Under the pieces are notes generated by a model. It saw nothing but the letters and a program-made list of their open reading frames with translations. It was not told the DNA's origin and did no database searches. A stretch of DNA of 64,000 bases from Pelagibius sp. (GTDB lineage: Bacteria > Pseudomonadota > Alphaproteobacteria > Kiloniellales > Kiloniellaceae): assembly GCF_028289705.1 (NCBI RefSeq), contig NZ_JANQOI010000104.1, positions 31,026 through 95,025 on the forward strand. Direction: 5' to 3'. Position numbers and translations under genes: made by a program. Positions 1 to 8,718 of this stretch are shown here, in pieces (the first letter of the stretch is position 1; each line of letters starts with the position of its first letter).

Positions 1-611
1 GGCGGCTCGAAGGTGATCGGCACGAAGCGGCTGAGCGTGGCGATGCGGTCCGCCGGGTCGGTGCCGCCGTCGAAGGGGCCGGGCTGCAGCACCGCGTCGC
101 CGGGTGTCGCGCTGTTGCTGTTGGCGAGCACGTGGTTGTTGGAGAGAATGTAGTAGTGGCCGGGGATGCCCACCGGGTCGCCCGGCGTCCCGACCATGTC
201 GTAGACGCAGGTGCCCAGGGTACCGGCGGTTATGTTCCTGTGCCCCACGCTGCTGCCGCCTGGTGCCGGGCGGGAGCGTTCGGCCAGCGTCTGAACCCCG
301 ACCTCCAAAGGCTCCGCCTGGCCGGCAAAGGGCTGGCCCACGGCCAGGACATCGGTGTCCATGTCACCGATCTTCTTCGGCACCATGTCACCCGCGGTCA
401 GTTCCTGCTTGTCGAGCTTCTGGGAGACCAGGGCCAGAAGCGCCGCCTTTCCCGTGGGCTCGCCCTTGCTCCACTTCACGCCATAGCCGACGCCGACCAC
501 GTTGGCGGGGCTCTTCTCAGGCTCCAGGAACTCATCCACCTGCTTGGAAAGGGCCTGCTGCGCCTTTTGAGCGGTCGCGGGATCCAGAATCGCTTTTTGC
601 GGATCAATCAT
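1..611 (-). CDS. Trypsin-like serine peptidase family protein, 3' truncated by window edge
   Basis: The reading frame opens at an ATG preceded by GGGAG and runs off the left edge, so about 203 N-terminal residues are visible. After an N-terminal segment of about 100 residues comes a segment with YILSNNHVLAN, the surroundings expected for the catalytic His of chymotrypsin-fold peptidases; the Asp and Ser would lie beyond the edge. No signal peptide is seen. The N-terminal segment (PANVVGVGYG...MVPKKIG..TDV) resembles the whole of the small protein encoded 26 bases upstream, and the two genes look like one operon. The peptidase assignment rests on the His motif and general look, so activity is inferred. 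Confidence 0.6.
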   Translation of the reverse strand, partial: MIDPQKAILDPATAQKAQQALSKQVDEFLEPEKSPANVVGVGYGVKWSKGEPTGKAALLALVSQKLDKQELTAGDMVPKKIGDMDTDVLAVGQPFAGQAEPLEVGVQTLAERSRPAPGGSSVGHRNITAGTLGTCVYDMVGTPGDPVGIPGHYYILSNNHVLANSNSATPGDAVLQPGPFDGGTDPADRIATLSRFVPITFEP

Positions 612-637
612 GATCGTTTCTCCCAGATGGGCACGGC

Positions 638-874
638 CTAATGGGCCGTGATTTCGCCGATCTCCTCGACGTCAAGCGCAAAGCCCTCCAGCGTCTTGGG
701 GACGATCTGATCGGGCTCCAGGGACGATTCCGGCACCTTCTTGATGACCAAGACCTTGATCACCGTCTGGCCCGCGCGTTCGCCGATCGCAACGCCGTTG
801 ACGTTGGGAAGGGCCAGCAGGGCGTCTTCGTGTTCTCTCAGTACGGCTTCGATATCCACGAGCGTCACCTCCAC
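638..874 (-). CDS. Small protein resembling the N-terminal domain of the adjacent peptidase
   Basis: A 78-residue acidic protein with no signal peptide or membrane segment. Its core (PNVNGVAIGERAG, then DQIVPKTLEG and LDVEEIG) lines up with residues of about 38-95 of the downstream peptidase-like protein: NV.GV..G, a hydrophobic strand ending in K, D.VPK, then DV...G. It is therefore a free-standing copy of that domain. It ends 26 bases before the peptidase start, so co-transcription is likely. It might act as an inhibitor, chaperone or oligomerisation partner, but nothing in the sequence decides between these. Confidence 0.6.
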   Translation of the reverse strand: MEVTLVDIEAVLREHEDALLALPNVNGVAIGERAGQTVIKVLVIKKVPESSLEPDQIVPKTLEGFALDVEEIGEITAH

Positions 875-1567
875 TGTCTTGGCAGTGCCCCGGTCATTCT
901 ACCGGCGCTCCCGCAGGTCTGCAGGACCGGCCACCGAAGCAGCGCGCCGTCTTGCGGACAGCCGGCCAAAGCCGGTTGCCGCGAAGGGCCCGGATCGTCC
1001 CTCCCTAAGCTGAACGCCAAAAAGGTTTGCTGTTCATGGCAGCGTTTACTGCGCGTTGCTGCAATGTGATCGAAGGCACCGCGGCCGCGGCGCCATACTA
1101 CCTGTAGCTCCGTAACACCCGCCAGGGGACCATTGCCAGACTGCGGCGTTGGTCCTGGCCGCGATGGCACAACCCAAAGGTCGATCCGCCGCTTCGGATT
1201 CCAGGTTCTGCAGTCCCCCCGGAACCGGAATACCCGCCTTGTCAGCCTGTTGCGTGATCAGCGCGCGCGTTCGATGCGGGTCCTGCTGACGCAGGTGATG
1301 GCTCGACCGGCGAACGGGAAACGCCACCTCGGACGGTCCTGGAAACGCTCTGCGCGGTCATGAGCAGTTGCTTGAACGCTACTCCCACGTGTGCGCCTTG
1401 TCCATCAATCGGGGGGTGAATCCGGCCGCACAATGGGGGTGTTTGGCAGACGGAAGTGGAAAGAACGCGCGTTGGGAACGCGTCGCGTTGATTGCGGATC
1501 ACGGCGTTCGCGCAGGACGGAAGGAAGGGGAGCCGTCCCCTGCCCTTCGGTCCGGTTCAGAAAATCT
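875..1567. other. Gene-poor interval of about 690 bases
   Basis: No open frame here has a convincing start, codon pattern or recognisable product. Short frames exist on both strands but are arginine/proline-rich in the way of GC-rich shadow frames. One short stretch at about 1362-1385 reads EQLLERYSHV, resembling the C-terminal end of tyrosine recombinases, but it stands alone. The interval must hold the promoter of the two-gene peptidase operon to its left. It may be decayed mobile DNA. Confidence 0.4.
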
Positions 1568-1783
1568 CTAGCCCGCCTTGAAGCCGTCCGCCGCCTCTTC
1601 CGCGGCCTCTTCCGGCCGCAGGCCCTTCTTATAGGCGGCATGCCAGTCGTAGCGGCTCTCGGAGAGAGTGAAGCCGAGAATCGACAGTTCGCACTCGGCC
1701 CAGCTCAGCCAGTCGCGATAGGCATCCGCCCCGCTGGACTGCACTAGATGGCCCGGAAACGCGAGCACGTTGGCATCGGACAT
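1568..1783 (-). CDS. Small conserved-looking hypothetical protein (71 aa)
   Basis: The start chosen is the ATG preceded by GAGGAAA at good spacing, giving MSDANVLAFPGH. The protein has a Trp/Tyr-rich middle (YRDWLSWAECEL) and an acidic Ala-rich C-terminus, with no membrane segment, signal peptide or zinc motif. I do not recognise the family. It is transcribed away from radC, whose start lies 160 bases to the right, so the two may share a divergent promoter region. Real-gene status rests on the good ribosome binding site and a balanced amino-acid composition. Confidence 0.55.
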   Translation of the reverse strand: MSDANVLAFPGHLVQSSGADAYRDWLSWAECELSILGFTLSESRYDWHAAYKKGLRPEEAAEEAADGFKAG

Positions 1784-1942
1784 CAGCAGTTTCCTCGGTG
1801 TACCCAACAACGAATCGAGGCCGCAATTATAGCGGCTTATGGGGTTAAAAAAGTCTTTGGCGAGCCGGATCGTCCGGTTGAATGGCACGCCCCTCTGCTC
1901 TCTAATTGCGGTTCATTCCGGGCGGGGACAAGGCGGCACAGG

Positions 1943-2638
1943 GTGAGCGGCAAGGAAGAAGATCATAAGCCCCACTATCACGGCCATCGCGATCGCCTGC
2001 GCGACCGCCTGCTGACCCGCGGCGGCGACAGCCTGTCCGACTATGAGGTGCTGGAGTTCCTGCTGTTCGGCGCCCAGCCGCGCGGCGACACCAAACCGCT
2101 GGCCAAGACCCTCTTGGCCGAGTTCGGGAGTCTTTCCGGGGTGCTGACCGCCAGCCCCGAGGCGCTCGCCAGGGTGCCGGGGATGGGCAAGGTCTCCGTC
2201 GCCGCGCTCAGCATCGTGCCGGAGGCCGCTGCCCGTCTCGCGCGCGAGCAGATGATCGAGGCACCGGAGATCTCGGCCTGGGACAAGCTGCTGGACTACT
2301 GCCGCATCACCATGGCCCACGAACCCGTCGAGCAGTTCCGCCTGCTGTTCCTCGACAAGCGCAACCGCGTCATCGCCGACGAAGTGCAGCAGCAGGGCAC
2401 CATCGACCACACGCCGGTCTACACCCGCGAGGTGGTGAAGCGCGCCCTGGAGCTGGGCGCCGCCGCCCTCATCCTGGTGCACAACCACCCCTCCGGCGAG
2501 CCGCAGCCCTCGGCCGCCGACATCGCGATGACCGAAGAGCTGCGCGAGGCGGCGGAAAAGCTCGGCATCGTCATCCACGACCACCTGGTGATCGGCCGCG
2601 GCGGCCACGCGAGCTTCCGGGCTATGGGTTTGCTGTGA
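1943..2638 (+). CDS. radC: RadC family JAB/MPN-domain protein
   Basis: A 231-residue protein of normal RadC length if translation begins at the GTG after GGCACAGG; the frame is open further upstream but that part is unlike the family. Residues of about 75-92 form a helix-hairpin-helix (ARVPGMGKVSAA-like). Residues 180-193 carry the JAMM metal-binding motif HNHPSGEPQPSAAD, with the two His and the Asp expected to bind zinc. RadC was once linked to DNA repair, but its molecular role is unsettled. It stands alone, with purB following after a 112-base gap. Confidence 0.92.
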   Translation: MSGKEEDHKPHYHGHRDRLRDRLLTRGGDSLSDYEVLEFLLFGAQPRGDTKPLAKTLLAEFGSLSGVLTASPEALARVPGMGKVSVAALSIVPEAAARLAREQMIEAPEISAWDKLLDYCRITMAHEPVEQFRLLFLDKRNRVIADEVQQQGTIDHTPVYTREVVKRALELGAAALILVHNHPSGEPQPSAADIAMTEELREAAEKLGIVIHDHLVIGRGGHASFRAMGLL

Positions 2639-2750
2639 TCTCCCGGCGGGTTTATAAGACAGGCCTTGCAGCGGCGCGCTCCGCCGCGCCTCTTCGTGCA
2701 TCAGCGGGCGGCCCCTACGGGGGCCTGCTCTCGTTTAGGACCGGACAGCG

Positions 2751-4070
2751 ATGATCCCGCGTTACAGCCGCCCCGAAATGACTGCCATCTGGGAGCCGGA
2801 GAACAAGTTCCGCATCTGGTTCGAGATCGAGGCCCATGCCTGCGATGCCCAGGCGGAGCTCGGCGTGACCCCCAAGGAGGCGGCCGAGGCGGTGTGGGAG
2901 CGTGGCGCCTTCGAGGTGGCGCGCATCGACGAGATCGAGCGCGAGACCAAGCACGACGTCATCGCCTTTCTCACCAACCTCGCCGAGCACGTCGGCGAGG
3001 AGGCGCGCTTCGTGCACCAGGGCATGACCTCCTCAGACGTCCTCGACACCTGCCTGGCGGTGCAGCTCACCCAGGCCGCCGACATCCTGCTGGCCGACCT
3101 GGACCGGCTGCTGGCCGCCCTCAAGGCCCGGGCGCTGGAGCACAAGCATTCCGTCTGCCTCGGCCGCAGCCACGGCATCCATGCCGAGCCCACCACCTTC
3201 GGCGTCAAGCTCGCCGGCCACTACGCGGCGTTCGAGCGCGGCCGCGAGCGGCTGGAGGCTGCGCGCAAGGAAATCGCCACCTGCGCCATCTCCGGGGCCG
3301 TCGGCACCTTCGCCAACATCGACCCCTATGTCGAAGAATACGTCGCCGGAAAGCTCGGCCTGAGCCCGGAGCCAGTCTCCACCCAGGTGATCCCCCGCGA
3401 CCGCCACGCCGCCTTCTTCGCCACCCTGGCCGTCGTCGCCTCCTCGGTGGAGAACCTGGCCACCGAGATCCGCCACCTGCAGCGCACCGAGGTGCGCGAG
3501 GCGGAGGAATACTTCGCCCCGGGCCAGAAGGGCTCCTCGGCGATGCCCCACAAGCGCAACCCGATCCTCACGGAGAACCTGACGGGCCTCGCCAGGGTGG
3601 TGCGGGCGGCGGTGGTGCCGGCGCTGGAGAACGTGGCCCTCTGGCACGAGCGCGACATTTCCCACTCCTCGGTCGAGCGGATGTTCGGGCCGGACGCGAC
3701 AGTCACCCTGGACTTCGCCCTGAACCGTTTGGCCGGCGTGATCGAGAAGCTGCTGGTCTACCCCGAGGAAATGCAGAAGAACCTGGACCAGCTCGGCGGC
3801 CTGATCCATTCCCAGCGGGTTCTGCTGGCCTTGACCCAGGCCGGCGTCAGCCGCGAGGACGCCTATCGCCTGGTCCAGCGCAACGCCATGCAGGTCTGGG
3901 CCGGCGAGGGCGACTTCCCGGCGCTGCTGAAGGCGGACCCGGAGGTCTCGGGCAAAATCGACCCGGCGGCGCTGGAGGCCTGCTTCGATCCCGCCTACCA
4001 CACCAAGCACGTGGAAACGATCTTCGCGCGGGTGTTCGGCAAGGACGCGGCGGCCAAGGCGGCGGAGTGA
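2751..4070 (+). CDS. purB: Adenylosuccinate lyase
   Basis: A 439-residue cytosolic enzyme of the fumarase/aspartase superfamily. It acts twice in purine synthesis, splitting fumarate from SAICAR and from adenylosuccinate. The superfamily signature loop SSAMPHKRNP lies near residues 261-271, and the substrate-binding segments TSSDV (about residue 92) and RSHG/HAEPTTFG (about 140) are intact. The start MIPRYSRPEM is the usual N-terminus in Alphaproteobacteria. It precedes purC by 2 kb and is not in the same operon as purSQL. Confidence 0.97.
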   Translation: MIPRYSRPEMTAIWEPENKFRIWFEIEAHACDAQAELGVTPKEAAEAVWERGAFEVARIDEIERETKHDVIAFLTNLAEHVGEEARFVHQGMTSSDVLDTCLAVQLTQAADILLADLDRLLAALKARALEHKHSVCLGRSHGIHAEPTTFGVKLAGHYAAFERGRERLEAARKEIATCAISGAVGTFANIDPYVEEYVAGKLGLSPEPVSTQVIPRDRHAAFFATLAVVASSVENLATEIRHLQRTEVREAEEYFAPGQKGSSAMPHKRNPILTENLTGLARVVRAAVVPALENVALWHERDISHSSVERMFGPDATVTLDFALNRLAGVIEKLLVYPEEMQKNLDQLGGLIHSQRVLLALTQAGVSREDAYRLVQRNAMQVWAGEGDFPALLKADPEVSGKIDPAALEACFDPAYHTKHVETIFARVFGKDAAAKAAE

Positions 4071-4114
4071 ATACGCCCCGCGCACCCAGCCGCTGATCTT
4101 AGAGGAGACAAAGC

Positions 4115-4507
4115 ATGGACCGCTTTACCGGCGGTTGCCTCTGCGGCAAGGTGCGGATTGTGGCCTCGGGTCAGCCCTACCGGGTCGGCCTTTGTCACTG
4201 TCTCGACTGCCGCAAGCACCACGGGGCCCTGTTTCACGCCTCCGCCATATTCCCTGAGGATGCCGTGACGATCGACGGCGAAACGCGCGAGTACGAGGGA
4301 CGGCACTTCTGTCCGCATTGCGGCTCCACCGTTTTCGGGCGCAGCGCAGACGAAATCGAAGTGAATCTGGGGTCCCTGGATGCCCCGGACCAACTGAGGC
4401 CGACCTACGAACTCTGGACCGTCCGCCGCGAGGTCTGGTTGCCGGCCTTTCCGCTCAAGCGGCGCTACGACCGCAACCGCGACGCCGGGGGCCGCTCCGA
4501 AGAGTAG
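4115..4507 (+). CDS. GFA (CENP-V/Gfa-like) family zinc-binding protein
   Basis: A 130-residue protein with the zinc ligands of the Gfa fold in order: CLCGKV near residue 8, CHCLDCRK near 27-34, and CPHCGS near 65-70. The family was named after glutathione-dependent formaldehyde-activating enzyme, but members have varied or unknown roles, so no substrate is assigned. An AGAGGAG ribosome binding site precedes the ATG. It lies 44 bases after purB and ends just before a bidirectional terminator, so read-through from purB is possible. Confidence 0.88.
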   Translation: MDRFTGGCLCGKVRIVASGQPYRVGLCHCLDCRKHHGALFHASAIFPEDAVTIDGETREYEGRHFCPHCGSTVFGRSADEIEVNLGSLDAPDQLRPTYELWTVRREVWLPAFPLKRRYDRNRDAGGRSEE

Positions 4508-4536
4508 GTTGCGGGAAGGACCGGAAAACCAAAAAA

Positions 4537-4564
4537 GGGCCGTCCCTAGGGGCGGCCCTTTTTC
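4537..4564. terminator. Bidirectional intrinsic terminator
   Basis: GGGCCGTCCC and GGGGCGGCCC form a stem with a run of A on the left and a run of T on the right. It can end both the GFA gene and the convergent F1-ATPase zeta subunit gene. Confidence 0.85.
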
Positions 4565-4589
4565 GCGTCAGGCTTGAAGGCGCTGCGGC

Positions 4590-4913
4590 CTATTCTTCCA
4601 TGATCTGCTTCTTGGCCTCGGCCAGAAGCTCGTCCATGCGGTGGCGCAGGCGGTGCTCGCTGAAGTCGACCGCCTTGGCCTGCAGGTCACCCATGACCTT
4701 GCGGACCACGTCGTCCGGGCCCGGCTCGTCGAGGTCGGAGGCGATGACGTCCTTGGCATAGGCTTCCACCGCTTCCCCTTCCAAGGCCAGCAGCTCCGTG
4801 GCGATCCACTGCCCCAGGAGTTTGTTGCGCCGCACCTCCGTGCGGAACTGCAGATCCTGGTCGTGCTTGTATTTATCCTCGAATGCCTTTTCGCGTTCGT
4901 TGAAGGTGGTCAT
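4590..4913 (-). CDS. F1-ATPase inhibitor zeta subunit (DUF1476)
   Basis: A 107-residue soluble, charged helical protein. It begins MTTFNEREKAFEDKYKHD, the typical N-terminus of the alphaproteobacterial zeta subunit. That N-terminal segment inserts into the F1 catalytic head and blocks ATP hydrolysis, in the way of mitochondrial IF1. The rest (LGQWIATELLALEG, then the C-terminal helices) matches the four-helix family. It is a lone gene converging on the GFA gene across a shared terminator. The family is confined to Alphaproteobacteria, which supports the taxonomic call. Confidence 0.95.
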   Translation of the reverse strand: MTTFNEREKAFEDKYKHDQDLQFRTEVRRNKLLGQWIATELLALEGEAVEAYAKDVIASDLDEPGPDDVVRKVMGDLQAKAVDFSEHRLRHRMDELLAEAKKQIMEE

Positions 4914-5149
4914 CGGACCGTCTGTCTCCCAGAAAAATCAGTGCGAAAGTTCGATGCGTTCTTATCACGTGGCGGCTCTCGCCTGCCGCGTCAAGCGGCT
5001 GGGGGCCTCAACAGGATTTATAGCCTCCTTCGCGGCCGCGCGAAACTGCTTGCTGGCGGGCCCGGGGCGTTGGAAAACAGGCGTTCCATGCCGGAAACAC
5101 CCGGGTCCGGACCTCTCCCCACGCCCAACCAGGGATCTGATCCGCCGCA

Positions 5150-5986
5150 ATGTGTACCCTCGTTCTGCTGCGCCGCCCCGACCACCGCTGGCCGCTGCTG
5201 CTGGCCGCCAACCGCGACGAGATGGCGAACCGGCCCTGGGCCGGCCCGGGCCGGCACTGGGCCGACCGGCCGGAGGTGGTGGCGGGGCTGGACCGCACGG
5301 CCGGCGGCTCCTGGCTGGGGATGAACGATCACGGCCTGGTGGCCGCCATCCTGAACCGCCGCGGCTCGCTCGGCCCGGCGGCCGACAAGCGCAGCCGCGG
5401 CGAATTGGTGCTGGAGGCCCTGGATCACGCCGATGCCCTGGCCGCCGCCGAGGCCCTGGCCGAGCTCAACCCTGCCGCCTACCGCAGCTTCAATCTGGTG
5501 GTCGCCGACAACCGCGATGCCTACTGGATCAAGAACCCCGGCGACGGCAGCCCGGCGAAAACTGTGGAAATCCGGCCGGTTCCGCCCGGGCTCTCGATGC
5601 TGACGGCCTATGACCTCAACGATCCGCAGAGCCCACGGATCACGCGTCACTGCGCCGACTTCGAGCAGGCCGCAGCCCCGGATCCGGAGCGCGGGGACTG
5701 GCAGAGCTGGCAGGCGATCCTCGCCCGTTCGGCCGCCAGCGACCCGGCCTCCGGCCCGGAAGCGGCGATGACCGTGGAGCTGGGGGATTTCCAGACCGTC
5801 TCTTCCTCCCTGATCGCCCTGCCGGCGACCCCGGAAACCCTCCTGGAAGAGCCGTCGCAGCCGGTCTGGCTGTTCGCCGAGGGCCGCCCGGACCGGTATC
5901 CCTTCCGGCCTGTCGCCCTGGCGACGCCGGTGGCCGCCGGCGCTCCCGGCGGGCCCGGAGAAGGCGGATTTCCGGAGGAATTCTAG
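5150..5986 (+). CDS. NRDE family protein (TANGO2-like)
   Basis: A 278-residue protein that starts MCTLVLL with Cys at position 2 and has the name-giving motif NRDE at residues of about 21-24, followed by GGSWLG and LNRRG. The Cys2/NRDE arrangement is typical of the TANGO2 fold, which resembles Ntn-hydrolases; bacterial members have no settled substrate, though eukaryotic TANGO2 is linked to heme and lipid handling. It is monocistronic, with a weak terminator-like hairpin after the stop. Confidence 0.9.
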   Translation: MCTLVLLRRPDHRWPLLLAANRDEMANRPWAGPGRHWADRPEVVAGLDRTAGGSWLGMNDHGLVAAILNRRGSLGPAADKRSRGELVLEALDHADALAAAEALAELNPAAYRSFNLVVADNRDAYWIKNPGDGSPAKTVEIRPVPPGLSMLTAYDLNDPQSPRITRHCADFEQAAAPDPERGDWQSWQAILARSAASDPASGPEAAMTVELGDFQTVSSSLIALPATPETLLEEPSQPVWLFAEGRPDRYPFRPVALATPVAAGAPGGPGEGGFPEEF

Positions 5987-6003
5987 GGCGCAAAAAGACT
6001 GCC

Positions 6004-6030
6004 GGGGGCGCGATTGTTTTTGCCCCCTTT
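6004..6030 (+). terminator. Possible terminator after the NRDE gene
   Basis: GGGGGC pairs with GCCCCC across a T-rich 12-base loop and is followed by TTT. The stem is short, so the call is tentative. Confidence 0.45.
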
Positions 6031-6144
6031 CTCCTGCTATATGACTGGCCCTTTTGGCGCCTCGGTGCCAGTCTGAGGACCATGGGGCAGCAATGAGCCG
6101 GGGGCGAACCCGCTCCTCGGCTTGGGATATTTGTCCTAACCTGG

Positions 6145-6915
6145 ATGCAATCGATGCGACGCAGACAGATCTACGAAGGCAAGGCCAAAACCCTCTTCGA
6201 GGGGCCGGAACCTGGGACCATCGTCCAGTACTTCAAGGACGATGCGACGGCCTTCAACAATCAGAAGCACGGCATCATCACCGGCAAGGGGGTGCTGAAT
6301 AACCGCATCTCCGAGTACCTGATGACCCGGCTGGAGAGCATCGGCGTGCCCACCCACTTCCTGCGCCGGCTCAACATGCGCGAGCAACTGGTGCGGGAGG
6401 TGGAGATCATCCCCGTCGAGATCGTTGTGCGCAACGTCGCCGCCGGCACCCTGGTGAAGCGCCTGGGCATGGAGGAGGGCGCGCCCCTGCCCCGCTCCAT
6501 CGTCGAGTACTACTACAAGAACGACGAACTGGGCGACCCGCTGGTCTCCGAGGAGCACATCACCGCCTTCGGCTGGGCCAACACCCAGGACCTCGACGAG
6601 ATGCTGCAGTATGCGCTCAGGGTGAACGACTTCCTCTGCGGTCTGTTCCTCGGCGTCGGCCTGAAGCTGGTGGACTTCAAGCTGGAGTTCGGCCGCCTCT
6701 GGGAGGACGAGGAGATGCGCATTGTCCTGGCCGACGAGATCAGCCCGGACTCCTGCCGCCTCTGGGACATCGCCACCAACGAGAAGCTGGACAAGGACCG
6801 CTTCCGCCGCGACCTGGGCGGCGTCGAGGAGGCCTATCAGGAAGTCGCCCGCCGCCTGGGCGTGTTGCCCGAGGCCGGCCCCATCGACATCAAGGGGCCC
6901 CGCCTGATGCAGTGA
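6145..6915 (+). CDS. purC: Phosphoribosylaminoimidazole-succinocarboxamide synthase
   Basis: SAICAR synthetase, which joins CAIR with aspartate using ATP in purine synthesis. The family start [16 protein letters not shown] is present, followed by FNNQKHG..TGKG (phosphate binding) and the signature LVDFKLEFG near residue 175; the length of 253-256 residues is normal. Two in-frame ATGs exist (6145 and 6154). The second sits 7 bases after GGATG and gives MRRRQIYEG, so it may be the true start. purC normally precedes purS directly in this group; here 4 kb of other genes and an IS110 element separate them. Confidence 0.96.
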   Translation: MQSMRRRQIYEGKAKTLFEGPEPGTIVQYFKDDATAFNNQKHGIITGKGVLNNRISEYLMTRLESIGVPTHFLRRLNMREQLVREVEIIPVEIVVRNVAAGTLVKRLGMEEGAPLPRSIVEYYYKNDELGDPLVSEEHITAFGWANTQDLDEMLQYALRVNDFLCGLFLGVGLKLVDFKLEFGRLWEDEEMRIVLADEISPDSCRLWDIATNEKLDKDRFRRDLGGVEEAYQEVARRLGVLPEAGPIDIKGPRLMQ

Positions 6916-7139
6916 GGCGGGCGGCGGCGCGCGGCCGTCCCTTGTCCTCCCAAACCGTCCTTGCCGGACTCGTATGGTGATTTTGTTGTCAAGGCCGGGT
7001 ATCGGTTTGGGATATTGATCTTTCAGGCTTTGTTTTCTGGGTTCTCTGATCGGTTTTGCTTTGGTTTTCGCCTTGGGTGTCGGGTCACGAGGTTTATCAG
7101 CTCTTTGTCTCACCGTCCTGGGCGGCTCCCTTGGGCTCA

Positions 7140-7300
7140 GACCGTAGGGCCTGCAAACTCGTATCCGGTGGAGCCAGTGGCTCCGGACCATTATGCCCCA
7201 TTCGCGGGGTTGCTCGGGAGCCTGGGAGGGCGGGACCAATCTTGATGGCGGCTTGTTACAGCCCTAGTCCGGGACGGTCTCCCGCCCACCCAGGTCGGCT
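7140..7300 (-). ncRNA. Candidate bridge RNA of the IS110 element
   Basis: Reading the plus strand, 7221-7237 and 7276-7294 form a long, slightly interrupted stem (CCTGGG/CCCAGG plus GGGCGGGA/TCCCGCCC plus GACC/GGTC) closing a 38-base loop. In that loop CTTGTT (7252-7257) equals the right half of the target palindrome and AGTCCGG (7266-7272) is complementary to its left half, overlapping at the CT core. Outside it, ACTCGTAT (7157-7164) equals the element's left end at 6968-6975, as a donor guide would. A hairpin GGAGCC/GGCTCC follows at about 7171-7183. Position downstream of the transposase fits the IS1111-type layout. Strand and limits are inferred. Confidence 0.55.
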
Positions 7301-7385
7301 CGAGGCCTTGGCGCCAATTGCCGCGTGCCTATCGCCTAAGGTCTATTCGCTCTTGCGTCTTCTCGGCGAATTCCTCTCATTCTGG

Positions 7386-8549
7386 TCATGCTGGCTTGAA
7401 GCGTGCGCCTTGCGGCGCTTCGCCGGTCTCCAGATAGCGCCATAAGGCGATGAGCAGCTTGCGGGCCATGGCCACGACCATGATTTTGCGGATCCGCCCT
7501 TTGGCGCCGCCGCTGCGTTCGGCGAACCAGAGACTAAGCGCGCTGTTGGGCTGAAAGCGCAGCCAGCGCCAGGCCAGTTGCATGACAATCCGACGCACAC
7601 GCGCATTGCCGGCCTTGCCGATCCCCTGCTCGCGCTCGCTGCCGCCACTGTGGAACGGCGTGCCGGTCAGACCAACGAAACTGGCCAGCGCGCGGCGATC
7701 GCGGAACGAGCGGCAGAACAGCTCGCGCACCAAGGTGGTCGCGGTTTCCACGCCCAAGCCGTAGAAATGGGTCAACAGTTGGATCTTGCGCTCGTTGTGA
7801 TCCGGCTGCCTCACGCTTTGCACCCGATCCCGCTCGGCCTCGATCTCCTTGAGCTGATCCGAGACCAGGCGGTGGCGCGCCATCAGGCGTCTCAGTTCGG
7901 CCATCAGGTGTCGTGGCAGGCGCTCGCCGGCAAAGCTGCGCAGTTCCTCAAGCCGGGCCTGCGCTCTCTTGAGGCGCGGCTTAAAGCCGAAAGTGCCATG
8001 CAGGCACAGCAGGTTTTCGATCCGGTTCTCCAGTTTGACCCGTTCGCTCACCAGCCGCTCACGCTCACGCCCCGGCCGACGTTGATCCTCCTCCGCCTCG
8101 CTGGGGATGCGCACCATCGAACAGACACCCGGCTCACCACGCATCCAGGCCAGCAAGGTCCTAAGAAGCATGTCCAGATCGATCCGGTCGGTCTTCACGC
8201 GCCGAGCCCGACGTGGCACCGGGATGCTCGCCGGATGCATGATCTCGACCTCGATCCCCTGAGAGCGTAGATGGCGGGCGATCCAGAAACCATCCCGGCC
8301 GGCCTCATAGGTCAAGACGATCCGGCGCACCTCATGGCCAGCCGATAAGGCTTTGCATTGCCAGCTTTTCAGCATAGCCAAAAGACCCGGCATATCGCGT
8401 GGCGCAAGACTGCGACGCGGTCGACGCGAAAGTCCTGGAACAACTGCAGCCAATTGCCACGACTTGCCACTCAATTCCAAGGCAACCACCAATGTGCTAG
8501 CCTGCTCAAAGGCGGCTACGGGCTCGTGCGAGACGCAAGACACTGTCAT
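7386..8549 (-). CDS. IS110-family transposase (DEDD recombinase)
   Basis: A 387-residue transposase with start MTVSCVSHEP chosen because AGGAG stands 7 bases ahead; the frame is open further upstream. The N-terminal RuvC-like domain shows VVALELSGKSWQ, EAGRDGFWIARHL and VKTDRIDLDML; the C-terminal transposase_20 domain shows FYGLGVETATTL, FVGLTGTPFHSGG and the catalytic-serine region GKAGNARVRRIV. The first acidic residue of the DEDD set appears as Glu in ALELSG instead of the usual Asp. The full length and intact motifs suggest it is active. Confidence 0.93.
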   Translation of the reverse strand: MTVSCVSHEPVAAFEQASTLVVALELSGKSWQLAAVVPGLSRRPRRSLAPRDMPGLLAMLKSWQCKALSAGHEVRRIVLTYEAGRDGFWIARHLRSQGIEVEIMHPASIPVPRRARRVKTDRIDLDMLLRTLLAWMRGEPGVCSMVRIPSEAEEDQRRPGRERERLVSERVKLENRIENLLCLHGTFGFKPRLKRAQARLEELRSFAGERLPRHLMAELRRLMARHRLVSDQLKEIEAERDRVQSVRQPDHNERKIQLLTHFYGLGVETATTLVRELFCRSFRDRRALASFVGLTGTPFHSGGSEREQGIGKAGNARVRRIVMQLAWRWLRFQPNSALSLWFAERSGGAKGRIRKIMVVAMARKLLIALWRYLETGEAPQGARFKPA

Positions 8550-8718
8550 CGGATCGCTCCTATCTTTCCTGGTTTGCCGACCTAAAAGATAGCCGATCCC
8601 GTCGCCGCCAACCCACATAGCATCTTGATCCACGGGTAAAGGCCGAGGGCAACAATCCGGAGAGGGAATAAAGTATTTCTTGTCAAAGGGTTGCCGTGCG
8701 TTGCTCCCCCAAATTGTC

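Noticed and set aside
1362..1391. EQLLERYSHV as an integrase fragment
   Set aside because: Ten residues with no neighbouring integrase motif in any frame; not enough to call a pseudogene.
2640..2750. GGCCCCTACGGGGGCC hairpin before purB as a riboswitch or terminator
   Set aside because: Short stem without T-run or conserved riboswitch elements; position alone is not enough.
6980..8695. TTGTCAAGG / TTGTCAAAGG near both ends of the IS110 element as terminal repeats
   Set aside because: They are in direct, not inverted, orientation, short and inexact; IS110 elements need no terminal repeats.
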